Under the pieces are notes generated by a model, which made no database searches, was not told where the DNA came from, and was given only the letters and a program-made list of their open reading frames with translations. Source: Haematobia irritans (lineage: Eukaryota; Arthropoda; Insecta; Diptera; Muscidae). Taken from it: a DNA stretch of 64,000 bases. Positions within the stretch are counted from its first letter, which is position 1, and each line of letters opens with the position of its first letter. The DNA lies in assembly GCF_050003625.1 (NCBI RefSeq), contig NC_134399.1:149476473-149540472 (forward strand), in the 5' to 3' direction. Shown here in pieces: positions 54,679 through 64,000 of the stretch. The position numbers and the translations under genes were made by a program.

Positions 54679-56172
54679 TTGAGAACAGTCAAGTCGTCAT
54701 ATAATGCGGGTCCCGATGGCATTCCTTCATGTGTATTGAAAGAGTGTGCTGACCAACTTTCTTATCCCCTATCTATATTGTTTAATAATTCTTTAATTTC
54801 TGGATATTTACCGCAGATATGGAAAGAATCTTTTATAATACCTTTGTTTAAATCAGGCAGTAGAAATGTAGCCTGTAATTACAGAGGTATTTCAAATCTT
54901 TGCGCTATTCCAAAACTTATGGAGAAAATATTGACTGAATCAATTTCTCACCAGGTATCATCTATACTTTGCATTTGTCAACACGGATTTAGAAAGTCTC
55001 GGTCAACGATTTCGAACATTTTAGAATTTACATGTCTGGTAAATGACGCCTTCAGAGGTCGTAACCAGACCGATACAATATATACGGACTTCAGCAAAGC
55101 ATTCGACAAGGTAAACCATTCCCTTCTATTGATTAAACTTGATTTATGCGGTTTTGGAAATTCATTATTAAAATGGTTGAAATCCTATTTAATTGGTAGA
55201 ACACAAAGAGTAAAATTTGGTACGGCCACTTCTAGGCCTATATATGTCTCATCGGGGGTTCCTCAGGGGAGTCATCTAGGTCCCATATTGTTTTGTCTTT
55301 TTATTAATGATTTGCCAACAGTAATAAGACATTCTAATGTCTTGATGTTCGCGGACGATATAAAGATTTTCCGATCATTTTCTGATTCTGACGAACAATG
55401 CTATCTTCAAGCTGATCTCGACGACTTTTATAAATGGTGTGATGTTAATTTGATGGAATTAAACATATCTAAGTGTAAATTAATGCGATTTTCAAGAGGA
55501 ACTCCTCTAAATACTAATTATTTTTTCGGATCTAATGAACTAGAAGCTGTCGATTCCTATAAGGATCTAGGTTTACTTATGGATCAACGTCTAAACTTTC
55601 GTAAGCATATTCTAATGGTAGTTAGTAAAGCTTACACTGCCCTTGGCTTCATGAAACGGTGGAGCAAAGAATTCAACGATCCCTTAGTCACGAAAACTTT
55701 ATACACTTCATTGGTAAGACCGAACCTGGAATACGGTTCCGTAGTTTGGGACCCCTATTACGCCATTTTTAAGAATATGATTGAATCTGTTCAGAAGCAA
55801 TTCCTTCTATTTTGTCTTCGTGGACGTGGGTGGAACCACAGCTCACTTCCGTCATACGAATATAGACTAAATATTATAAGATTACCCTCATTGTCAAGTA
55901 GGAGGACGATGTTAAATGTGACTTTTGTTATGAATATTATTCAGGGAAAAATTGAATCAGAATTTCTTCTTAGTAGAATTCTGATCAACGTTCCGATCAG
56001 ACCGAGCAGAAATTTTGAACTTTTGCGTATTTCTTACTTTGGAGCCAATTATGCCAATAACGACCCCTTTCGTCGATTATGCGTACAATTTAATCAACTT
56101 TATGGTATAATAAACTTGTCTGAGAAGAGAGAATCGTTAAAAAGAAATATTATTTTACATCTAAATAGATAA
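54679..56172 (+). CDS. LINE reverse transcriptase (Jockey/CR1 group), partial
   Basis: 497-codon open frame that in the intact element would follow the endonuclease without a break. RT motifs in order: NAGPDGIPSCVLKECA (motif 1), IIPLFKSGS and NYRGISNL (2), QHGFRKSRST (2a), YTDFSKAFDKVNHSLL (A, catalytic Asp), SSGVPQGSHLGPILF (B), LMFADDIKIF (C, FADD), SKCKLMRFS (D), YKDLGLLMD (E). It ends in a thumb-like region with LYTSLVRPNLEYGSVVWDPY and no RNase H. The start shown is simply the first Met of the open frame, not a real initiation site. Confidence 0.9.
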   Translation: MRTVKSSYNAGPDGIPSCVLKECADQLSYPLSILFNNSLISGYLPQIWKESFIIPLFKSGSRNVACNYRGISNLCAIPKLMEKILTESISHQVSSILCICQHGFRKSRSTISNILEFTCLVNDAFRGRNQTDTIYTDFSKAFDKVNHSLLLIKLDLCGFGNSLLKWLKSYLIGRTQRVKFGTATSRPIYVSSGVPQGSHLGPILFCLFINDLPTVIRHSNVLMFADDIKIFRSFSDSDEQCYLQADLDDFYKWCDVNLMELNISKCKLMRFSRGTPLNTNYFFGSNELEAVDSYKDLGLLMDQRLNFRKHILMVVSKAYTALGFMKRWSKEFNDPLVTKTLYTSLVRPNLEYGSVVWDPYYAIFKNMIESVQKQFLLFCLRGRGWNHSSLPSYEYRLNIIRLPSLSSRRTMLNVTFVMNIIQGKIESEFLLSRILINVPIRPSRNFELLRISYFGANYANNDPFRRLCVQFNQLYGIINLSEKRESLKRNIILHLNR

Positions 56173-56329
56173 GTAATAATGTACATATTAGTCTGTAAGG
56201 ATGTATATATCTATAGACTTCAAATAAAGGAAGAAAAAAAAATATTTTTGGTGGAGAATTTCATTAAATTTGGGAAGTTTGGAGATTTTTCGAGAAATCG
56301 GTTTAATATTTTTTAGCAAAATTTTATTT

Positions 56330-59300
56330 CTATAGGAAATTTTGTCAATTTCTATTTCTATAGGCAATTTGGCAAATATTTATTTCTATAGAAAATTTGG
56401 CAACATATTATTACTATAGCAAATTTTGTCAAAATTTTATTTATATTAAAATTTTTTTCAAAATTTTATTACGAGCACTATAGAAAATTTTGTCAAAATT
56501 TTATTACTATAGAAAATTTTGTCAAAATTTTATTTCTATAAAAAATGTCGTCAAAATTGTACTTTGGTAAAAATTTTGTCAAAATTTTATTTCTATAGGA
56601 AATTTTTTCAAAATTCTGTTTATAAAGACAATTTTCCCAAAATTTTATTTCTATAGAAAATTTTGTCAAAATTTTATTTTTATAGAAAATTTTGTCAAAA
56701 TTTTATTTTTATAGAAAATTTTATCAAAATTTTATTTTTATAGAAAATTTTGTCAAGATTTTATTTCTATATAGAATTCTTTTTTGTCAAAATTTTATTT
56801 CTATAGAAAATTTTGTCAAAAATTTATTGCTATAGAAAATTTTGTCAAAATTTTATTACTATAGACTATTTTGTCAAAATTTTATTTCTATAGAAAAGAG
56901 TGTCAAAATTTTATTTCTATAGAAGTTTTTGTCAAAATAGTATTTTTATAGAAAATTTTGTCAAAATTTTATTTCTATATAGGAATTTTTTTTGTCAAAA
57001 TTGTATTTCTATAGAAAATTTTGTCAAAATTTTATTACTATAGAAAATTTTGTCAAAATTTTATTACCATACAAAATTTTGTCAAACTTTTATTTCTATA
57101 GAAAAGTTTGGCAAAATTTTATTTCTATAAATTTCTATAAAAAATGTTGCGAAAATTGTACTTTTGCAGGAAATTTTGTCAAAATTTTATTTATATAGGG
57201 AATTTTGTCAAAATTCTGTTTATAAAGACAATTTTGCCAAAATTTTATTTCTATTGAAAATTTTGTCAAAATTTTATTACCATACAACATTTTGTCAAAA
57301 TTTTATTTCTATACAAAAGTTTGGCAAAATTTTATTTCTATAAATTTCTATAAAAAATGTTGCGAAAATTGTACTTTTGTAGTAAATTTTGTCAAAATTT
57401 TATTTCTATAGATAATTTTGTCAAAATTCTGTTTATAAAGACAATTTTGCCAAAATTTTATTTCTATAGAAAATTTTGTCAAAATTTTATTTTTATAGAA
57501 AATTTTGTCAAAATTTTATTTCTATAGAAAATTTTGTCAAAATTTTATTACTATAGAAAATTTTGTCAAAATTTTATTACTATAGAAAATTTTGTCAAAA
57601 TTTTATTACTATAGAAAATTTTGTCAAAATTTTATTTCTATAGAAAAGAGTATCAAAATTTTATTTCTATAGAAGTTTTTGTCAAAATAGTATTTTTATA
57701 GAAAATTTTGTCAAAATTTTATTACTGTAGACAATTTTGTCAAAACTTTATCACCATACAAAATTTTGTCAAACTTTTATTTCTATAGAAAAGTTTGGCA
57801 AAATTTTATTTCTATAAATTTCTATAAAAAAATGTTGCGAAAATTGTACTTTTGTTAGAAATTTTGTCAAAATTTTATTTATATAGGGAATTTTGTCAAA
57901 ATTCTGTTTATAAAGACAATTTTGCCAAAATTTTATTTTTATAGAAAATTTTGTCAAAATTTTATTTTCATAGAAAATTTTGTCAAAATTTTATTTCCAT
58001 TGAAAATTCTGTCAAAATTTTATTACTATAGAAAATTTTGTCAAAATTTTATTACTATAGAAAATTTTGTCAAAATTTTATTACTATAGAAAATTTTGTC
58101 AAAATTTTATTACTATAGAAAATTTTGTCAAAATTATATTTCTATAGAAAATTTTGTCAAGATTTTAATTCTACAAAAAAAATCAAAATTTTATTTCAAT
58201 AGATGACTTTGTCAAAATATTATTTTTATAGAAAAAATTTTCAAAATTATATTTCGATAGAAAATTTTGTCAAAATTTTATTTCTATAGAAATTTCTTTG
58301 AAAAATGTTGTGAAAATTGTACTTTTGTAGGAAATTTTTTCGAAATTTTATTTCTATAGGAAATTTTGTCAAAATTCTGTTTACAAAGACAATTTTGCCA
58401 AAATTTTATTTCTATAGAAAATTTTGTCAACAATTTTTTTATAGAAAATTTTGTCAAAATTTTATTTTTATATAGAATTCTTTTTTGTCAAAATTTTATT
58501 TCTATAGAAAATTTTGTCAAAATTTTATTACTATAGAAAATTTTGTAAAAATTTTGTTTCTATAGAAAATTTTGTTAAAATTTTATTTTTGTAGCAAATA
58601 GTGTCAAAATTTTATTTCTATAGAAACTTTTGTCAAAATTGTATTTTTATAGAAAATTTTGTCAAAATTTTATTTCTATATAGAATTTTTTTTTTTGTCA
58701 AAATTTTATTTCTATAGAAAATTTTCTCAAAATTTTATTTCTATAGACAATTTGGCAAAATTTTATTTCTATAAAAATGTTGTCAAAATTTTACTTTTGT
58801 AGGAAATTTTGTCAAAATTTTATTTCTATAGGTAATTTTGTCAAAATTCTTTTTATAAAACAATTTTGCCAAAATTTTATTTCCATAGAAAATTGTGGCA
58901 AAATTTTATTTCTATAAAAAATTTTGTCACAGTTTTATTTCTATAGCAAATTTTGTCAAAATTTAGTTTCTATAGAAAATTTTGCCAAAATTTTATTTCT
59001 ATAGAACATTGTGTCAAAATTTTATTTCAATAGATTATTTTGTCAAAATTTTATTTTTATAGGAAAATTGTTCAAAATTATATTTCTATAGAAAATTTTG
59101 TCAAAATTTTATTTCTATAGAAAATTTTGCCAAATTTTTCTTTATATATAGATATTTTTTTGTCAATATTTTATTTCTATAGAAAACGGTTTGAAAATTA
59201 TATTTCTATAGAAAATTATGTCAAAATTTTAATTCCACAAAAAAAAAATCAAAATTTTATTTCAATAGATGATTTGTCAAAATTTTATTTTATAGGAAAT

Positions 59301-59460
59301 TTTTCAAAATTATATTACTATAGAAAATTTTGTCAAAATTTTATTTCTATAGAAAAGTTTGTCAAAATTTTAATTCTTTAGAATATTTTCTATTCTACCA
59401 ATCTACCAAGCAATAAAAAATCTACCATTTCTGGTAGAATTCAACCAACTTTGGCAACAT
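56330..59460 (-). repeat. 3-kb 29-bp satellite array with end module
   Basis: About a hundred units of TTTTATTTCTATAGAAAATT orientation. Higher-order repetition is visible: a block containing TTTCTATAAATTTCTATAAA, TTGCGAAAATTGTACTTTTG and CAAAATTCTGTTTATAAAGA recurs near 57125, 57340 and 57810. The array ends (59390-59460) in the module CTACCAATCTACC, AATCTACCATTTCTGG and CAACTTTGGCAAC. Many short open frames come from the repeat. Confidence 0.92.
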
Positions 59461-59929
59461 GCCTACCACCCAATTTTACTTCTTCAATATTTATTATTTA
59501 TAACAAAGTGACCGAACTCTCATTTTAATATCTCCACCATTTGGAAGACGATAACCAATCTCTTGGAGTTGCGTTTCGAAATCTTGGTCTTATTGCAGCT
59601 TGCTGGATTTGACAAAATTTTAACTTTTAAATTATTACTGATTTTCTACAGCAGCGCTTTTCGTTTTATTTCTTGTTTTTTTTTTTTTTTTTTTTTTTTT
59701 TTGTATTGGGAATTTTTGTTAGGTATTTAAGTTTAAATTGGCGATTTTTAGGGACGACAATATCATAATTTGGTGACAAGAGCCATAAAAATACTGGCAA
59801 CACTGGATCTTATCTCTTCTGTAATTGAAGACTTTTCAATTAAAAATTAATTGTATCAATTAATTTGGTGACTGAAGACAAAAAAACATTATTTTTCTGT
59901 GTTTATAGCACAGATTAACCCCCTTTCTA
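59461..59929. other. poly-T and MITE remnant
   Basis: Poly-T tract at about 59671-59702. An AATTAATT-type MITE remnant with end CTGTGTTTATAG lies at 59815-59905. No gene. Confidence 0.55.
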
Positions 59930-60150
59930 TAGAAAATTTTATCAAAATTTTATTTCTATATAGAATTTTTGTTGTCAAAATTTTATTTCTATAGAAATTT
60001 TTATTTCTTTAAAAAATTGTTTCAAAATTATATTTCTGTAGAAAATTTTGTCAAAATTTTGTTTCAATACATGATTTTGTCAAAATTTTATTTTTAAAGA
60101 AACATTTTTCAAAATTTTATTTTTATAGAAACATTTTTTTTCAGTATATA
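59930..60150 (-). repeat. 29-bp satellite, short array
   Basis: Seven or eight degenerate units between AACCCCC and TTTCAGTATATAAACG. Confidence 0.8.
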
Positions 60151-61121
60151 AACGAATATGCTACAGCTATTGGATTTAGGCTCCCTGAATGCATTATGTG
60201 TAAGAAGTCATTTAAAATTAAGGGGTATGGAAAATTAGCAAATAATTGTAACGTTTACAATTTTCATTATGATTCAAATTATCTAAAATTTATGTTTGCC
60301 TCTTTTTCTTTATTCTCTAATTTTTAATAATGTTATTCCCTCAACTAGAAATTTTGTTTTGACGGTAGGTTTTTTTTATATCAGACACCCACATTCGTTT
60401 TGTAAATAAATATTAATTGCCACTGTTTACACTCTTCTTGCATTGCATTGTTTTCGTTGAACGTTTTCGTTCCTTTGAATTAACTCTGGGTATTCTTTAG
60501 CGTAGACGTGTTTGTATGGTCATGGAAATGACGTCATAATTTGTGACAAATTCTTGGAATTTCTTGATATATTGCAGGGATGTTTCTTGGTATATGTAAA
60601 CTGCATGAGTGTGTATACACACACAAACACCGAAATACAATTTGTTTTGGTTAACATGAATGAAAACTGTGAATCAAATCAGATATGCGTACATTAAAGT
60701 GGGTCGAAAGTGTTTTAGATTAGTCGATTTTAGTCGATAGGAAATAATGATATTTATGAAAATTCTCCAAACATTTTTATTACCAGTTCATTGTTTTTTG
60801 ATTGAAGGTAAATTTTGGTTAATTTTAGACAATTTAGATTATTTTAATAAAATTGTATTTCAAACACAGATGTCATGCCGATTTTACAAACATAAGTAAA
60901 TATTTTTCGACAAATTCAAGAAAATTCATTTCGCAAAGGATGTTATTAAAACAAATATGCTAAATATTTAAAGGTAATTTTCAGGCAATTTTGCAAAAGT
61001 GCATTTATTATAATTTTGAAGCGACTTATATGCATCAGAAGAAAGATTTCCTGTCCCTAAAATACGAATTTTGCCTAGCATAGAAGTAGCATTTCTTATA
61101 AACTTGAATTCTAAATGTGTA
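60151..61121. other. no gene; possible family H remnant
   Basis: Unclassified except for about 61030-61110, which resembles the left part of the family-H MITE (AGATTTCCTGTCCCTAAAAT, GCCTAGCATAGAAG). Confidence 0.4.
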
Positions 61122-61609
61122 CACCCTCAAAAAACAATAGTTTCTGTAACATATACCCCAAACATATTTTGCTTCAAGCATATATATTTTCAGAATTGGT
61201 CAAAACAAAATATTGTTTGTATTGTTCCAACATATTATGTTTCACCTTAGGGCATACACTGGTAGTAAAAAAATTTAATTGAATTTTTTTTTTTGGGTGG
61301 ATATATTTTTAAGGCGACAATTGGTTACTTCCATTATTTTACTTGCAGCATACTCTCTAGGTCCCTCTTTCTAAACACATATATGTTTATAGGCTATTTC
61401 CAAATTAATATATATTTGCATCTAAGCATATTATATTTACAAACATTTTATGTCCCAAACATAATTTGTTCTAACATATTAACATATATGTCCTAAACAT
61501 GTTATGCTAGTTTATGAACATTATAAGCTTGCACTTAAAAATATATTTTTAGTTCCAAACATATAATTTTTACACCCAAACATATGAAGAACAGTCTTTT
61601 TCGTCTGTG
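61122..61609. mobile_element. MITE rich in AACATAT, TA duplication
   Basis: Ends CACCCTCAAAAAAC and CTTTTTCGTCTGTG, flanked by TA (61120-61121, 61610-61611). The interior is full of CAAACATATT / AATATGTTTG blocks in both orientations. The inverted ends are short and imperfect. Confidence 0.55.
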
Positions 61610-61734
61610 TAGAATTTTAAAAGTTACAACGAATTTAGCTTGAACCAAAAGGAAAAGTTAGTATTTCTAAAAAAGGGGAGAATTTACAGTGAATTTTGAT
61701 AGCACAATTTAAGAAGAAAATTATTATTATTTTT

Positions 61735-63187
61735 TTTCTGAAGGCAATTTCGACAACATTTTCTATAGAAATAAAATTTTGTCAACATTGTCAAAATTTT
61801 TACTTCCATAGAAAATTGGGTCTACATTTTTACTTCTATAGACAATTTTGTGAAAATTTACCTTCTATAGAAAACTTTGTCAAAATTTACCTTCTAAAGA
61901 AAACTTTGTCAAAATTTAACTTGTATAGAAAGTTTTGTCAACATTTTTTTCCATAGTAAATTTTATAACAATTTTTACTTTTAAAGAAAATTTTGCCAAA
62001 ATTTTATTTCTGCGGAAAATTTTCTCAAAATTGTATTTCTATAGGAAACATTCTCAAAATTTTATTTCTGTAGAAAACATTCTCAACTTCTAAAGAAAAT
62101 ATTGTCAAAATTTAACTTAAAAAAAAAATTGTCAAAATTTTACTTCTATAGAAAATTTTGTCAAAATTTTATTGCTATAGGAAATTTTCGCAAAATTTTA
62201 TTTCTATAGCAAAATTTGTCAAAAATTAATTTCTATACAAAATTTAGTCAAAATTTTATTTCTATAGAAAATTTTGTCAAAATTTTATTTCCATAGAATA
62301 TTTTGTAAAAATTTTCTTTCTAAAGAAAATTTTGTCAAAATTTTATTTCCGTAGAACATTTTGTAAAAATTTTCTTTCTAAAGAAAATTTTGTAAAAATT
62401 TTATTTCTATAGAAAATTTTGTCAAAATTTTATTTCTATAGAAAATTTTGTCAAAATTTTATTTCTATAGAAAATTTTGTCAAAATTTTATTTCTATAGA
62501 AAATTTTGTCAAAATTTTATTTCTATAGATTTTTTTCAAAATTTTATTTCTATAGAAAAATTTGTCCAAATTTGATTTCTATAGAAAAAGTCAATATTTA
62601 TCTTCTATAGGAAATTTTGTCAACATTTTATTGCTAAAGGAAATTTTCTCAAAATTTTACTTCCATATAAAATTTTGTCAAAATTTGATTTCTATAGAAA
62701 AAGTCAATATTAAATATCTATAGGAAATTTTGTCAAAATTATAGCTATAGGAAAATTTCTCAAAATTTTACTTCTATAGAAAATTTTGTCAAAATCTGAT
62801 TTTTATAGAAAATTTTAGCTCCTATAGAAAATTTTTCAAAATTTTATTTCTATAGAATACTTTCTCAAAATTTTATTTCTATAGAACACTTTCTCAAATT
62901 TTTATTTCTGTAGAAAAATTTCTCAAAATTTTATTTCAAAAGAAAATTTTGTGAAAATTTAATTTCCACAGAAAATTTTGTCAAAATTTTATTTCTTTAG
63001 AAAATTTTCTCAAAATTTTATTTCTATAGAAAATTTTCTCAAAATTTTATTTCTATAGAAAATTGAAGTACCTCTTAGTTGGAGAGGAATATTTTGCAAA
63101 ATCTACCAAAACTTCTAGAATTCTACCAATCTAGCAAACAGTAAAAAATCTACCAGTTTTGGTAGAATTCTACCAACTGTGGCAACC
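61735..63187 (-). repeat. 29-bp satellite array with end module
   Basis: About forty-five units in the TATTTCTATAGAAAATTTTG orientation. The central run 62395-62525 is nearly perfect, so it was probably homogenised recently. The array ends in the module CTAGAATTCTACCAATCTAG, CTACCAGTTTTGGTAG and CCAACTGTGGCAACC. Confidence 0.92.
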
Positions 63188-63189
63188 GT

Positions 63190-63270
63190 GGGTCTGAGAC
63201 AAATATTTCTATGTTTTACAAACAGAATGAAAAAGTTTATTTACCCCCATCCTATGGTGGAGGTTATAAA
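63190..63270 (+). mobile_element. family A extreme 3' end
   Basis: GAGACAAATATTTCTATGTT, then ACAAACAGAATGAAAAAG and the stem-loop CCATCCTATGGTGGAGGTTATA. Only the last 80 or so bases of the element remain. Confidence 0.7.
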
Positions 63271-64000
63271 AATGAAGTCAATTAATATAATTGTAATGTA
63301 ATGTTTGTCAACTGATAATTAAAGCCCAACAATGCAACATGAAAATCGCCGTATGTCCTATTACCGGTATACACCTTGAATGGCTAAGTATCCTTTTCAT
63401 TCAAGTTCAATTATTTAATTTTTGATCTACAAATAAATACCATTGTAATCTACTCTTGCGAACTTTGGAGTAAATATTTATGACCAAACAATTGTTATCA
63501 AAGCATATTCAGGCATTTTGTATAACAATAATCTTTGTAATTTAAATATTTGTTAAACTAAATGAAATAACTAAATAAACTTTCACGACTTGTGACATTT
63601 AGTTTTTCAGTTTTGGGTCATTTACTATTCAAACAGTGTGGTGGTCCATACACAAATTCTTGGCATGTACAAAAATCCCAAGTTGGTGCTAGAAATTTTT
63701 TTCCGGGGAGGTGGAAGACGTGACTTTTTAGTAACCACCCCATGACATTTATCGATGTGGCAGATAGTAAGATGAAATTTTTATTTTTGTATACTATTGC
63801 ACACATACACACACAAATATAGAATACAGGATTTGTCTGTATATGTGTGTGTAGGAGTATCTATGACAATTTTATCAGCCGGTCTGTTGGTGTATAAATA
63901 TAACTTTGATTTTTGTATGTATCACATTTTTGTTTTTTTTATCGGAAACAGTTTAAGGACTTAGACAAACAATAACAGGATACCATAAAACTACTTACAG
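63271..64000. other. no gene; possible splice donor at the right edge
   Basis: Unclassified sequence with CACACATACACACACA. The last bases read, on the minus strand, CT/GTAAGTAG, a strong splice donor. If used, bases 63999-64000 are the end of an upstream exon on the cac strand. This cannot be tested inside the window. Confidence 0.35.

Larger units (their letters stand above)
53575..56245 (+). mobile_element. Jockey-type LINE, 5' truncated, poly-A tailed
   Basis: Non-LTR retrotransposon: endonuclease C-terminal part, linker, reverse transcriptase, short 3' UTR with AATAAA (56223-56228) and an A-rich tail. No RNase H. The 5' part (ORF1 and the start of the endonuclease) is missing. Confidence 0.9.

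Noticed and set aside
56330..59395. CRISPR-like regular repeats
   Set aside because: The 29-bp units follow each other without unique spacers, in insect nuclear DNA; it is a satellite.

Overview
This is eukaryotic, insect nuclear DNA: AT-rich, intron-dominated and packed with transposable elements (TEs). It most likely comes from a calyptrate/muscid fly (house fly, stable fly or horn fly group; the species cannot be fixed by eye). The evidence is a dipteran cacophony-type calcium channel gene, irritans-type mariner DNA, and many non-autonomous elements built like Drosophila DINE-1/Helentron repeats.

Host gene. Six exons of the voltage-gated calcium channel alpha-1 subunit gene cacophony (cac, Cav2 type) lie on the minus strand. 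In transcript order they are 23340-23658 (N-terminus and IS1), 14945-15084 (IS2-S3), two alternative IS4 exons (14078-14178 and 1596-1696, both exactly 101 nt), 829-984 (IS5) and 371-591 (pore loop I). Exon phases agree across every join. The rest of the channel lies beyond position 1, and the 5' exons lie beyond, or exactly at, the right edge. Everything else is intron or upstream intron DNA filled with TEs.

Layout. 2.58-3.19 kb: decayed Tc1/mariner-type transposase. 3.2-11.7 kb: nested DINE-1/Helentron-like elements (called here families A, B and C), with a mariner inserted in one. 11.8-12.6 kb: 161-bp minisatellite. 15.3-22.9 kb: MITEs, a 29-bp satellite, a tRNA-derived SINE, and two family-B elements in inverted orientation. 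23.97-29.55 kb: a complete young BEL/Pao LTR retrotransposon with one open 1707-codon polyprotein. 29.6-37.2 kb: a LINE fragment broken by two family-A elements, a Penelope-like retroelement with GIY-YIG domain, SINE and MITEs. 37.2-46.3 kb: hAT-, piggyBac- and pogo-type MITEs, more A elements and a family-D element. 47.8-51.4 kb: A fragments, 29-bp arrays, a second Penelope 3' end and a SINE. 53.6-56.2 kb: a slightly damaged Jockey-type LINE. 56.3-63.3 kb: long 29-bp satellite arrays.

Most interesting signals. (1) Families A, B and C each contain a tandem 153-bp unit that reads as 51 codons in the same register despite strong divergence. (2) Two Penelope-like 3' ends carry hammerhead-ribozyme-like cores whose stem differs in sequence but keeps its pairing. 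(3) The 29-bp satellite is carried inside a hAT-type MITE with a perfect 8-bp target duplication. (4) A tRNA-derived SINE shares its 3' tail with a local LINE. (5) The two mutually exclusive cac voltage-sensor exons are 12.4 kb apart, separated by TE-laden intron.
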